This document shows positions 1 through 8,963 of a DNA stretch of 64,000 nt, piece by piece. How positions within the stretch are numbered: position 1 is the stretch's first letter; each line of letters opens with the position of its first letter. The position numbers and the translations under genes are program-made. Source of the stretch: Neotamlana sargassicola (GTDB taxonomy: Bacteria; Bacteroidota; Bacteroidia; Flavobacteriales; Flavobacteriaceae); assembly GCF_020523965.1 (NCBI RefSeq), contig NZ_JAJAPX010000001.1:434001-498000 (forward strand). The letters run 5' to 3'. A model generated the notes under the pieces. That model saw nothing but the letters and a program-made list of their open reading frames with translations, ran no database searches and was not told the DNA's origin.

Positions 1-348
1 GCCGAAATAAAAGCACTTCGTGAAGATTTCTGGAAAAACGTAACTGTACCTGGAAATGCAAACGAAATGAACCCAGAACTAGAAAAAGCTGGAAGAGTAG
101 CTGATTTCTTAGAACTTGGTGAACTTTTTGCTAAAGATGCACTAAACAGAAACGAATCTTGTGGCGGACACTTTAGAGAAGAGTCTGTTGAGTTAGATGG
201 CGAACAAAAAGGAGAAGCTAAACGTAACGATAGTGACTATGCTTATGTTGCTGCTTGGGAATACAAAGGCGAACCTGCCGATGCAGTATTGCACAAAGAG
301 GAATTAGAGTTTAACGATATCGAACTGAAACAACGTTCATATAAATAG
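1..348 (+). CDS. sdhA: Succinate dehydrogenase/fumarate reductase flavoprotein subunit, C-terminal part
   Basis: The reading frame is open from the first base, so the 5' part lies outside the window; 115 codons remain. The remnant shows the C-terminal helical and capping region of SdhA/FrdA, with [20 protein letters not shown], then [10 protein letters not shown] and [11 protein letters not shown]. The family oxidises succinate (or reduces fumarate) with a covalently bound FAD and passes electrons to SdhB. The gene for the iron-sulfur subunit follows after a 70-bp gap on the same strand, so the two are very probably co-transcribed, with the cytochrome b subunit expected upstream. The identity rests on the C-terminal motifs plus the sdhB neighbour; the FAD-binding part cannot be checked here. 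Confidence 0.93.
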   Translation, partial: AEIKALREDFWKNVTVPGNANEMNPELEKAGRVADFLELGELFAKDALNRNESCGGHFREESVELDGEQKGEAKRNDSDYAYVAAWEYKGEPADAVLHKEELEFNDIELKQRSYK

Positions 349-418
349 TTGATGGTTGTCAGTTATTAGTTTCCTGTAAAACTAACAACGAGCAACTAAC
401 AACCAAAAACTAAAACAA

Positions 419-1162
419 ATGAATTTAACATTAAGAATCTGGAGACAGAAAGACTCTAACACTAAGGGTCAAATGGTAGATTATAAAGTTACCGAAATTT
501 CAGAACACATGTCTTTCTTAGAAATGATGGATGTTCTAAACGAACAGTTAATTGCAAAAGGCGAAGAACCTGTTGCTTTCGATCACGATTGTCGTGAAGG
601 TATTTGTGGTATGTGTTCTATGTATATAAATGGTGAAGCTCACGGTCCAGATCGTGGCGTTACAACATGTCAATTACACATGCGTATGTTTAAAGATGGT
701 GACACTATTACCATTGAGCCATTCAGAGCTGCTGCTTTCCCAGTAATTAAAGATTTAGTTGTAGACAGAACATCTTTTGATAGAATACAACATGCTGGTG
801 GTTACATTTCGGTAAACACCTCTGGAAACACACAAGATGCAAACGCATTACCAATTTCTAAACATGCTGCCGATGAAGCTATGGATGCTGCAACATGTAT
901 TGGTTGTGGTGCATGTGTTGCTACATGTAAAAACTCGTCTGCTATGTTATTTGTTGGTGCTAAAGTATCGCAATATGCACTTTTACCACAAGGACAAGTT
1001 GAAGCTGCAGATCGTGTAAAAAACATGGTAGCTCAAATGGATTTAGAAGGTTTTGGTAACTGTACAAACACAGGAGCTTGCGAAATTGAATGCCCTAAAG
1101 GAATTTCTTTAGAAAACATTGCAAGAATGAACCGTGAATTAATGAAAGCTTCGGTTTCTTAA
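419..1162 (+). CDS. sdhB: Succinate dehydrogenase/fumarate reductase iron-sulfur subunit
   Basis: This 247-residue protein carries all three cluster motifs of the family. The 2Fe-2S ligands are C58, C63, C66 and C84 in the N-terminal ferredoxin domain. The 4Fe-4S ligands are C160, C163, C166 and, for the next cluster, C170. The 3Fe-4S set is C215, C221 and C225, followed by P226. It passes electrons from the SdhA flavin to quinone through the membrane anchor of complex II. The length and the second-cluster motif [11 protein letters not shown] fit the Bacteroidota and epsilonproteobacterial type of SdhB/FrdB. It follows sdhA directly and ends at a strong terminator, so it is the last gene of the operon. 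Confidence 0.96.
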   Translation: MNLTLRIWRQKDSNTKGQMVDYKVTEISEHMSFLEMMDVLNEQLIAKGEEPVAFDHDCREGICGMCSMYINGEAHGPDRGVTTCQLHMRMFKDGDTITIEPFRAAAFPVIKDLVVDRTSFDRIQHAGGYISVNTSGNTQDANALPISKHAADEAMDAATCIGCGACVATCKNSSAMLFVGAKVSQYALLPQGQVEAADRVKNMVAQMDLEGFGNCTNTGACEIECPKGISLENIARMNRELMKASVS

Positions 1163-1187
1163 CCAGCCAAAATAAATACTCTTATAA

Positions 1188-1222
1188 AAAAGCTCAAGTA
1201 AAAACTTACTTGAGCTTTTTTT
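1188..1222 (+). terminator. Rho-independent terminator after sdhB
   Basis: An inverted repeat with arms AGCTCAAGTAA and TTACTTGAGCT and a very short loop is followed by a T-rich run. It starts about 25 bp after the sdhB stop codon. Confidence 0.88.
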
Positions 1223-1311
1223 ATTTTTTTTAGCTACTTTTATTTTTTTATACTATGCAATTTGGCATAAAAATTTCATATAACATTTAATATACCCCAA
1301 TTTACAACGAA

Positions 1312-2220
1312 ATGAAACACCAACTCTGCATAATTATCCTAGCATTTTTCACAGGAATTTTAACCCATTCACAAACCGAAATTCAACAACAATGGTTTAA
1401 TGAAAAGGAACTGCTTAAACATATAAAAACATTATCATCTGATGCTTTTGAGGGCAGAAGAACAGGAACACCAGGAGCAGAAAAAACTAAAAAGTACATT
1501 ATTAATCAATTTCATGCTCTTGGAGTAAAACCATTAACCAATAAATACAGACAGAATTTCACATTTTCGAAAGGTGTAAAACAATACCAAGCTACAAACA
1601 TTTTAGGCTATATAAAAGGCACATCGAAACAAAAAAAATATATTGTAATTACAGCACATTTCGATCATGAAGGTATTAAACGCAACGAAATTTATAACGG
1701 TGCAGACGATAATGCTTCAGGCATTGGCGCACTTTTTAGCTTTGCCGAGTACTTTAAAAATAACCCTCCAAAACATACTGTAATTTTAGCCGCTTTAGAT
1801 GCTGAAGAACTCGGTTTAAAAGGCTCATATTATTTTACAAAAAACCCTTTAATTCCGCTTAAAAATATTATTGTAAACATAAATCTTGATATGGTAAGTC
1901 GAAGCGATAAAAAAGAGTTGTTTGTTGTAGGAACAGACACCCATAATCGTTTTAAAAACATCGTTAACAATTACAAAAACAGCGAACAATTTAAACTAGT
2001 TATAGGGCACGATGCTAACGACAATTTAGAAAACTGGACGTACTCGTCCGATCATGCCAACTTTTACAAAAAAGGCGTTCCGTTTTTGTATTTTGGAGTT
2101 GAAGACCATGAAGATTACCACGAACCTACAGACGACTTCGAAAATATTCACCCCGAATTTTACATTAAAGCCGTACATTCAATTATATCTGTTTTTAAAG
2201 CTATTGATACCCAACTTTAA
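1312..2220 (+). CDS. Secreted M28-family zinc metallopeptidase
   Basis: The 302-residue protein begins with a signal peptide (about residues 1-20, ending HSQTE). Its peptidase M28 fold shows the expected bimetal ligands: H116 and D118 in TAHFDH, D132 in NGADDN, the E165-E166 pair in DAEELG, D193 in NLDMVS, and a late histidine in YSSDHANF. Such enzymes release N-terminal amino acids from peptides, here probably in the periplasm or outside the cell. The gene stands alone after the sdhB terminator. Its stop codon overlaps by 4 bp the stop codon of the convergent gene at 2217-5639. Substrate preference cannot be read from the sequence. Confidence 0.88.
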   Translation: MKHQLCIIILAFFTGILTHSQTEIQQQWFNEKELLKHIKTLSSDAFEGRRTGTPGAEKTKKYIINQFHALGVKPLTNKYRQNFTFSKGVKQYQATNILGYIKGTSKQKKYIVITAHFDHEGIKRNEIYNGADDNASGIGALFSFAEYFKNNPPKHTVILAALDAEELGLKGSYYFTKNPLIPLKNIIVNINLDMVSRSDKKELFVVGTDTHNRFKNIVNNYKNSEQFKLVIGHDANDNLENWTYSSDHANFYKKGVPFLYFGVEDHEDYHEPTDDFENIHPEFYIKAVHSIISVFKAIDTQL

Positions 2221-5200
2221 AAATAAGCTTTCAACTGAATATTTCCAGTATGAATAATACGACTCGTTTCTGTTTTTCTACCAAAATAACTAAAGTTTAA
2301 ATCGAGATATTTAGTCATTTTTTTTTGAGCTAAAAGTGTCCACGTAAAATTAGTTCCTGGTTGTAGTCCTTCTAACATTTGGTAAGCTACTGGTGTATTA
2401 GCATCGCCCTTAAAAGCATTAGAAAAATAATTAAACTCACCATTTAACGCGCTTTTTGCACTACTAGCAAAACTAAAGGATGCTCCATATTTTTGTTGCT
2501 CTAAACGCTCAAAATCGTCAATAATATTATTCTTATTTGTATACTGATAAAACAAATCGAAACTAGAATTACCACCAAACAAGTAGGATATTTTTGGATT
2601 AATTCGAAACTGATTTATATTAAAATTTTTACTGGAGTAGTTTTCGCTTTCGCTTTCGTTTTTCTCGTGTGCAGATAAAAAATTAATTAACCAACTTTCC
2701 ATAATTTTATGGTTAAAGTTTAATTGATGGCTTCGTATACGACTTGATAATGCCCCAACGGAAAGATAACTTTGAGTGGTATTTTCTAAAAACGTATACG
2801 ATGTGGTGTAACGCTGTTTACCACGATTAAAAAAGAACACATTTCTAAAATTAAGCTGTAAACCTAATTGGTTTTCTTCATCTTTTTCAAAAGGATTCAA
2901 CTTAAATGAGTTTCCAAATCGCAGGTTTTTTCTATCGATTAAATAACTGGTTTGATTATAAAAATGAGATACAATCTTTTTAAATTTATTTTTACTAACC
3001 GACCAAGTTGCAGGGTTTAATGATAGTGTACCACTAAACTTATTTTGATGCGTTTTAAGATAAACTTGGTTAGGTAACAGTACCCGAATATAAGTACCTT
3101 GATCGGCGAACGGTGCAACTTCAAATTCTTCAAGTTCTTGAATGCCGTTATTATTATAATCGAGCCAAGTATAACTACCTTGCCCTGGTTCGACCTCAAC
3201 ATATGTAAAATCTTGTTCTGCAATACTACCTGAATTAGTTTCGTAGTTTAAATTTAATTGTGCCATTTGCTTAAAAAACTGTTGAGTAAATTGCATGCGC
3301 GAGTTTACCGAATTTTCATCTTCAAAAGCTTCATCATCATAATCTAGCTTTCGGTAATTGGCAAATAACATTAAATTAGTGTGTTTATTTTCGATTAATT
3401 TAGAGTTTAAATAATAAGTATTCGATGTATTTACCCGTTGCAAACTATTATTTTTAACACTATCGTTTACACGATGTTTATAACCAATTTCTGCAAAAAC
3501 CTTGGTGCTATCTCCCACTCCAAAATAGACATTGTAAGATTTAAATCGCTGACTTAAATCGGTTAAATTCTGATTTACTTGGTCGCGTTGTTGGTTATCT
3601 TCAACCGAAAATTTTGTACCTAACCAACTTTTCTTCATACTATAAGTTAACCGATTGTAAGAACGCAAAAATTTAGATTCGTTTAAAGTAGCGCTTGAAT
3701 TTAAATAACTCGAATTTGAAACCACCAAAAACCTATTAAAGGCAAACTGTGCATTTAATATATGCCTGTTTCCATTAAATCCGTTGGAAAAACTTAAATG
3801 TTGAAACGTATAATTTGCCAATCCATATTTATTAACTAATGCATTAACTCCCGCATTGACTAAGGTTTGGTTTCCTAGCCCAAAACCAATACCTGTAATG
3901 TTGGTAACATCTAAATTCCAATCGCGATTAAATTCGGGAGAATATAAACCTTCAACGTTTCTAAAATTACTCGAAATGTAATCGGCATCAACAAAGGCAT
4001 CGACATTTAAAACACTATCTCTTTCAACAATCGTTTGGCTAACAGCAACCTTTCCTGCGAAACCATTATTATCATCATCATTTAAATTAGAAAATAAATT
4101 TAAATCGTTTTTACTTGCTGAAGCTTCAAAATTAATTTGTGTTTTTTCGGTTGGCATATAACTACCGTTTACAACAGCTATTTGCAGTTTTGTGGGCGCA
4201 ATAAGCCTCGTAATAGGTGCATAATCGCCTAAATTTTCACCTACAAATTCGTAAATATTATTAATAGCATTACTGTTTATTAAAACATAATCGCCTTGGT
4301 TTTCGCCAACATAACTAAAAGTTACTAAATACAGTTCGTCTTCTGGGTTGTTAGAATACACAAAAACCTCATTGCCATTATCAATATCTTTTCTGTACAG
4401 AATACGATTTTCGTCGTATTCTTGTTCCGTTTCAGATGGCGAAACCATTAAATCTTCATTATCGCCTGCACTGGCAAGAATTGCCACTTGCTCTTGAGAT
4501 AAGTTTTGTTGTAGTGGTTGATTTTTTGAGTCATTTTCAGAATACACCGAAACTCCGATTTCAAATTTATCACTTCTATATTCACCTCCACCATATGCTA
4601 TAAAACGTGAATAATTTCTATCACTAAACTGATAGTCTACAGTAATTCGCATTTCGGAAGTTATAGGAAAAGTAGAATTAAAAATAATTTCACCGGCATT
4701 ATAGTCTATAATATAATCTTCGCTTTCTCCACGTTTAAGCGCAATACCGTTTACGTAAACTGTTTCGCTTCCAGAAACAACCAAAACATACAATTCGCCA
4801 TTTTGACCTTGCAATTTATATGGGCCTTGGTTGCCTTCTTCCGCTACAAATTGGCTAGTAGTAAACTGACCACGAACCACCGCCCCAGCCGCAAAAATAT
4901 TAGTTTCATTACCAGAATCACCTAAATCAACATTAATATTTAAACCTTGCACACGTTTAGAAAAATTAGCGAAATACGAGTTGTTGTTTACCAAATCTAT
5001 ATCACCAGCACGTACGCGCCAACGCTCGCTAAATAGCTCTATAAATACTTGGTCGAACTCATCTAAACGTTGGCTATACCCGCTTTCTTGCAAAGGCACA
5101 TTAGCATCTTGAATAGAAGCTCGCAAGGATACTTTATCGTTTAATTTACCCGTAATTTGTAAATCTAACTCACTATTTAAAACAGAATTTTGGTTATTAC

Positions 5201-5639
5201 CAACTGTAACGCCACGAGCAATGCTTCCCGAAGTGTTTAATCCATTAAAAGGAACAAAAGTATTCTCGCTATTGCTTTGGGTAAATTTATATAACCGATT
5301 TTGAACATTGGTATTCTCAACAATAATACTTTCGTCGAGTTGCTGATAGGTTTTGGTTAAAAATTCAGGGAATTTTAAATATTCAATAATAACCGAATCG
5401 GTTTCAACAGGTTGCTTAAAAGTTAAAATAGCCTTCGTAAAATTAACCGAATACATCGCTGTATCCATTAAAACTTCAGCTTTCGTTTTCAAAAAAAAGT
5501 AATTGGAATTTATACTAACACTATCTATTAAAATAGTATCGTTTACAGCCACTTTTTTAATTCTGTAATTAGATGTGTTATTCTGTGCAAAACCACAAAA
5601 CACGAACAAAAACATAAAAGCAGCTACAGTTAATTTCAT
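2217..5639 (-). CDS. Large outer-membrane beta-barrel protein with SprA-like N-terminal region
   Basis: This 1140-residue protein has a signal peptide (about residues 1-18, ending FCGFAQN). A central segment near residues 120-250 (SIARGVTVGNNQNSVLNSEL, then LRASIQDANVPLQ and a DEFDQVFIEL stretch) resembles the repeated motif seen in SprA-type translocon proteins. From about residue 480 to the end the sequence alternates in the way of many amphipathic beta-strands and ends with aromatic F1140, as outer-membrane barrels do. It is much shorter than true SprA (above 2000 residues), so it is not the T9SS translocon itself. The gene is isolated, with a 229-bp AT-rich leader. The specific role is unknown; surface transport or assembly is an inference. 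Confidence 0.62.
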   Translation of the reverse strand: MKLTVAAFMFLFVFCGFAQNNTSNYRIKKVAVNDTILIDSVSINSNYFFLKTKAEVLMDTAMYSVNFTKAILTFKQPVETDSVIIEYLKFPEFLTKTYQQLDESIIVENTNVQNRLYKFTQSNSENTFVPFNGLNTSGSIARGVTVGNNQNSVLNSELDLQITGKLNDKVSLRASIQDANVPLQESGYSQRLDEFDQVFIELFSERWRVRAGDIDLVNNNSYFANFSKRVQGLNINVDLGDSGNETNIFAAGAVVRGQFTTSQFVAEEGNQGPYKLQGQNGELYVLVVSGSETVYVNGIALKRGESEDYIIDYNAGEIIFNSTFPITSEMRITVDYQFSDRNYSRFIAYGGGEYRSDKFEIGVSVYSENDSKNQPLQQNLSQEQVAILASAGDNEDLMVSPSETEQEYDENRILYRKDIDNGNEVFVYSNNPEDELYLVTFSYVGENQGDYVLINSNAINNIYEFVGENLGDYAPITRLIAPTKLQIAVVNGSYMPTEKTQINFEASASKNDLNLFSNLNDDDNNGFAGKVAVSQTIVERDSVLNVDAFVDADYISSNFRNVEGLYSPEFNRDWNLDVTNITGIGFGLGNQTLVNAGVNALVNKYGLANYTFQHLSFSNGFNGNRHILNAQFAFNRFLVVSNSSYLNSSATLNESKFLRSYNRLTYSMKKSWLGTKFSVEDNQQRDQVNQNLTDLSQRFKSYNVYFGVGDSTKVFAEIGYKHRVNDSVKNNSLQRVNTSNTYYLNSKLIENKHTNLMLFANYRKLDYDDEAFEDENSVNSRMQFTQQFFKQMAQLNLNYETNSGSIAEQDFTYVEVEPGQGSYTWLDYNNNGIQELEEFEVAPFADQGTYIRVLLPNQVYLKTHQNKFSGTLSLNPATWSVSKNKFKKIVSHFYNQTSYLIDRKNLRFGNSFKLNPFEKDEENQLGLQLNFRNVFFFNRGKQRYTTSYTFLENTTQSYLSVGALSSRIRSHQLNFNHKIMESWLINFLSAHEKNESESENYSSKNFNINQFRINPKISYLFGGNSSFDLFYQYTNKNNIIDDFERLEQQKYGASFSFASSAKSALNGEFNYFSNAFKGDANTPVAYQMLEGLQPGTNFTWTLLAQKKMTKYLDLNFSYFGRKTETSRIIHTGNIQLKAYF

Positions 5640-5889
5640 TAGTTACTAAAACTAAAAACAAATTAAATTATTTTGTTTCTTTTTATTTTAACAAGGTTAA
5701 AAACACCTCTTAAATCACTACTGTTTAACTAAATAGAAAAAACAACTTCAATTTAAAACCAGAAGAAAATTTAAAATCTCATAAAATTTAATAGTGTAAA
5801 AGTAACGTATTATTTATTTTAGCTAAAACATTAAACTTTTTAAATAAAACAACCAATTTAATTCTGGATTGTTTGTAAACACCTCGATT
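5640..5889. other. Divergent intergenic region, nothing specific
   Basis: A very AT-rich 250-bp region lies between the divergent outer-membrane protein and exonuclease genes. I found no RNA gene, hairpin or clear TAnnTTTG element that I would defend. Confidence 0.4.
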
Positions 5890-6651
5890 ATGAAGATTAT
5901 TTCCTATAACGTTAACGGTATTCGCGCGGCATTAAACAAAGGTTTTATAACCTGGCTAGAAGCCGCGAATCCCGATGTTATTTGTATACAAGAAATTAAA
6001 GCCCTTAAAGAACAACTCGATTTAGAGGTGTTTACCAATGCTGGTTACAAATACCAATATTGGTTTAGCGCACAAAAAAAAGGCTATAGCGGTGTTGCTA
6101 TTTTAAGTAAAATTGAACCCAAACATGTTGAGTATGGCACAGGAATTGAGTCAATGGATTTTGAAGGTAGAAACCTCCGCGCCGATTTTGATGACTGCTC
6201 GGTAATGAGTTTGTATTTGCCATCGGGAACAAATAGCGCGCGTTTAAGCCATAAATTTGAATACATGGATATGTTTCAAGACTATATTAACAATTTAAAA
6301 CAAAGCCTACCAAACTTAATAATTTGTGGCGATTACAATATTTGTCACGAAGAAATAGACATACACAACCCAAAAATGAAAGGTGTTTCGGGATTTTTAC
6401 CCGAAGAACGCGAGTGGCTAGGGAATTTTATTGATAGCGGATTTATTGATTCTTACCGCTATTTAAACCCCGAAAAGCAAGAGTTTAGCTGGTGGAGCTA
6501 CCGTGCCAATGCGCGAGCAAACAACAAGGGTTGGCGATTAGATTACGCCATGGTTTCGCAACCTTTACAAGAAAACATTAAAAGAGCCGTTATACTTACC
6601 GATGCAGTTCATAGCGATCACTGCCCTATTTTAGTAGAAATAAACCAATAA
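5890..6651 (+). CDS. xth: Exodeoxyribonuclease III / AP endonuclease
   Basis: From the ATG at 5890 the protein is 253 residues and starts MKIISYNVNGIRAA, the canonical N-terminus of the family; an in-frame start 21 bp upstream would add a non-conserved extension. The endonuclease/exonuclease/phosphatase fold shows N7, the metal-binding E35 in IQEIKA, GDYNICHEEIDI in the middle, WWSYRANAR, and the catalytic C-terminal motif HSDHCPI. Exo III cleaves DNA at abasic sites and removes 3' blocking groups during base-excision repair in the cytoplasm. It is followed after 30 bp by the ompA-like gene on the same strand and may share its transcript. Confidence 0.93.
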   Translation: MKIISYNVNGIRAALNKGFITWLEAANPDVICIQEIKALKEQLDLEVFTNAGYKYQYWFSAQKKGYSGVAILSKIEPKHVEYGTGIESMDFEGRNLRADFDDCSVMSLYLPSGTNSARLSHKFEYMDMFQDYINNLKQSLPNLIICGDYNICHEEIDIHNPKMKGVSGFLPEEREWLGNFIDSGFIDSYRYLNPEKQEFSWWSYRANARANNKGWRLDYAMVSQPLQENIKRAVILTDAVHSDHCPILVEINQ

Positions 6652-6681
6652 ACAATTCAAATCAACTTAATTTTATTTTAC

Positions 6682-7638
6682 ATGCTTAAAAAAATCTCCA
6701 TTTTGTTACTTCTAGCGGTAGTTTTAACCGCATGTGTTTCACCAAAAATTTACAAAGAACTCGAAGACAAATACAATGCCTTGAAAAAAGAAAACCGAGA
6801 TCTTTCTACCGACAATGAAATGCTAGAAAGCGCTCGAAACATGGCCGAAAACGAATTAAAGCAACTAAAAAAGGCATACAACGAAGCCGTAATAGAACGC
6901 GACCAATTAAGAGCCGATTATGCAGCAACTAAAGCGAACCTAGACGCTTTAAAAGCCTCTTACGAAGCTTTAGAAAAAAACAGTTCGGCAGCCATTGCTA
7001 AAAACTCAGAAAAAAACAGAGAGCTCTTAGCACAACTCGAAGCTAAAGAAGATGCACTTGCTGCAGAAAGCGCTCGTTTAGAAAATTTAAAAAACGCTTT
7101 AGCCGAACGCTCTAACCGCGTGGCCGAATTAGAAAAAGTTATTGCCGATAAAGATGCTGCAATGAGCGCACTTAAAGATGCCATTTCGCATGCCTTAACC
7201 GATTTTGAAGGCAAAGGCTTAACCATAGAACAACGCGATGGCAAAGTTTACGTATCCATGGAAAACAAATTGCTTTTCGGTTCAGGAAGTTGGGCTGTTG
7301 GTACCGAAGGGCGTCGTGCTGTACAACAACTAGGAAACGTTTTAGGCGACAACCCAGACATCGCCGTTTTAATTGAAGGCCATACCGATAACGTACCCTA
7401 TTCTGGCAACGGGCCATTAACAAGCAATTGGGATTTATCCACCAAACGCGCCACTGCTATTGTAAATATTTTACGCGAAAATCCGCAAATAACCCCCGAG
7501 AATTTAACCGCAGCAGGTCGTGGTGAGTTTGCACCAGTAGCAACAAATAGTACGCCAGAAGGCAGAGCAAAAAACCGTAGAATTGAGGTTATTTTAACAC
7601 CAAAATTAGACGAGCTTTCGCAGCTATTAAACGAATAA
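6682..7638 (+). CDS. OmpA-family peptidoglycan-binding lipoprotein with coiled-coil stalk
   Basis: The 318-residue protein starts with a lipoprotein signal peptide; the lipobox is LTAC with the lipidated cysteine at residue 18. Residues about 25-170 form a long Glu/Lys/Ala-rich coiled coil. The C-terminal OmpA domain (about 185-310) includes LIEGHTDNVPY, LSTKRATAIV and GRAKNRRIEV, which bind diaminopimelate-containing peptidoglycan. It probably tethers the outer membrane to the cell wall. The arrangement (lipid anchor, stalk, OmpA domain) recalls Pal-like or gliding-associated lipoproteins, but no partner gene lies beside it apart from xth. Confidence 0.88.
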   Translation: MLKKISILLLLAVVLTACVSPKIYKELEDKYNALKKENRDLSTDNEMLESARNMAENELKQLKKAYNEAVIERDQLRADYAATKANLDALKASYEALEKNSSAAIAKNSEKNRELLAQLEAKEDALAAESARLENLKNALAERSNRVAELEKVIADKDAAMSALKDAISHALTDFEGKGLTIEQRDGKVYVSMENKLLFGSGSWAVGTEGRRAVQQLGNVLGDNPDIAVLIEGHTDNVPYSGNGPLTSNWDLSTKRATAIVNILRENPQITPENLTAAGRGEFAPVATNSTPEGRAKNRRIEVILTPKLDELSQLLNE

Positions 7639-7646
7639 CATAATTA

Positions 7647-7732
7647 GGGCGTTACCACAAGGGTCGGGCTTTACGCTATATCTTTTTTGTGCCTTTATGC
7701 ACAAAAAAGGATGCCGCTGCAATCCCTAACGC
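7647..7732. repeat. Dispersed palindromic intergenic repeat, copy 1
   Basis: The 86-bp element has GCGTTA and TAACGC near its ends and a perfect 11-bp hairpin inside (arms 7682-7692 and 7699-7709, CTTTTTTGTGC and GCACAAAAAAG). A second copy in the opposite orientation lies at 62056-62171. Both share the terminal blocks (GGGCGTTAC, GCTATATC, GATGCCGCTGCAATCC) but have different hairpin arms. Confidence 0.85.
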
Positions 7733-7750
7733 AAACCTTAACACAGTTTT

Positions 7751-7787
7751 AAACCTTTCAGTTAAACAACAACTGAAAGGTTTTTTT
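7751..7787 (+). terminator. Rho-independent terminator
   Basis: A perfect 13-bp stem (AAACCTTTCAGTT with AACTGAAAGGTTT) is followed by a T-run. It lies about 110 bp downstream of the OmpA-like gene, beyond the dispersed repeat, so the repeat may be transcribed as part of that mRNA's 3' end. Confidence 0.88.
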
Positions 7788-7823
7788 ATCTTTATCTTCT
7801 AAAAATAACAGTACATAATTCTC

Positions 7824-7845
7824 ATTCCGTACTACATTACGGAAT
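7824..7845. repeat. Short ATTCCG-type palindrome
   Basis: The arms ATTCCGTA and TACGGAAT enclose a short loop with no T-run after it. Similar TTCCG/CGGAA palindromes occur at 29112, 29164 and 36190. Confidence 0.6.
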
Positions 7846-7912
7846 CCCTTCATAATTAAAAAATTCAATTAATAAAATGCTAAATTAAGTTTAGCATGAC
7901 AAAAGGAGTAAA

Positions 7913-8944
7913 ATGAAATATACAACCCTGCCAAACACCAATATAAAAGTTAGTAAATTATGTTTAGGCACCATGACATTTGGTAACCAAAACACCGAAG
8001 CCGAAGGCCACAAACAACTCGATTATGCTATAGAACATGGTATAAATTTTATAGACACTGCCGAATTATACCCAGTACCAGCCACAGCAGAAACTAGCGG
8101 TCGTACAAGCGAAATTGTAGGAACTTGGTTAAAAAAATCAGGAAAAAGAGATCAAGTAGTTTTAGCTTCAAAAATTGCTGGAACAGGCGATTATACCGCG
8201 CATATTCGCACCAATGGTTTTAGTAAAGCAGCTATAAACGAAGCTATAGATTTAGAATTAAAACGTTTACAAACCGATTATTTAGATTTATATCAATTGC
8301 ACTGGCCAGAGCGCGATACTAATCGTTTTGGGGTGAGAAATTTTAAACTAGACACCCAGTGGGAAGATAATTTTAATGAAGTACTTCACAGTTTAGATGC
8401 CTTAGTTAAACAAGGTAAAGTAAAACATATTGGTATTTCGAACGAAAATTCTTGGGGAACCATGCGTTATTTGCAAGAAGCTAAAACTCACAATTTACCA
8501 CGAATAAAAACCGTACAAAATGCCTATTCGCTATTAACTCGCAGCTTTGAAACCGATTTAGCAGAAGTATCTTTAAGAGAAAACGTAGGTTTACTAGCTT
8601 ACTCGCCCATGGCTTTTGGTGTACTTTCTGGTAAATACATAAAAGGCACAGCCAAAGACAATGCGCGCTTAAAACTATTCCCAAGATTTTCACGCTATAG
8701 TGGTGTTAATGCCACAAAAGCAGCTACACAATACTTAAAAATAGCGGAAGAGCAAGGATTAACATTAGCTCAACTTAGTTTAGCCTTTGTTACCCAACAA
8801 CCTTTTGTAACTAGTACTATTATTGGAGCAACTACAATGAATCAATTAAAAGAAAATATAGAAAGCATAGAGGTTACCTTGAACGACGATATTTTAAAAC
8901 AAATAAATGCGGTACACGACGAAATACCTAATCCGGCGCCGTAA
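7913..8944 (+). CDS. Aldo/keto reductase, Tas-like
   Basis: The 343-residue TIM-barrel oxidoreductase shows D48 and Y53 in FIDTAELY, K87 in ASKIAG, and the histidine of YQLHWPERD, which together form the catalytic tetrad of NADPH-dependent aldo/keto reductases. Length and the motifs LGTMTFG at the N-terminus and SPMAFGVLSGKY near residue 225 match the Tas/YghZ branch rather than the short 280-residue enzymes. The C-terminal IIGATTMNQL is the cofactor phosphate-binding part. It stands alone between the terminator at 7787 and the convergent sensor kinase. The natural substrate is not predictable. Confidence 0.9.
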   Translation: MKYTTLPNTNIKVSKLCLGTMTFGNQNTEAEGHKQLDYAIEHGINFIDTAELYPVPATAETSGRTSEIVGTWLKKSGKRDQVVLASKIAGTGDYTAHIRTNGFSKAAINEAIDLELKRLQTDYLDLYQLHWPERDTNRFGVRNFKLDTQWEDNFNEVLHSLDALVKQGKVKHIGISNENSWGTMRYLQEAKTHNLPRIKTVQNAYSLLTRSFETDLAEVSLRENVGLLAYSPMAFGVLSGKYIKGTAKDNARLKLFPRFSRYSGVNATKAATQYLKIAEEQGLTLAQLSLAFVTQQPFVTSTIIGATTMNQLKENIESIEVTLNDDILKQINAVHDEIPNPAP

Positions 8945-8963
8945 CAAAACAGGATTTTAAATT

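Noticed and set aside
7751-7787. Part of the dispersed repeat
   Set aside because: The stem here is absent near the second repeat copy and has a T-run; it is an ordinary terminator.
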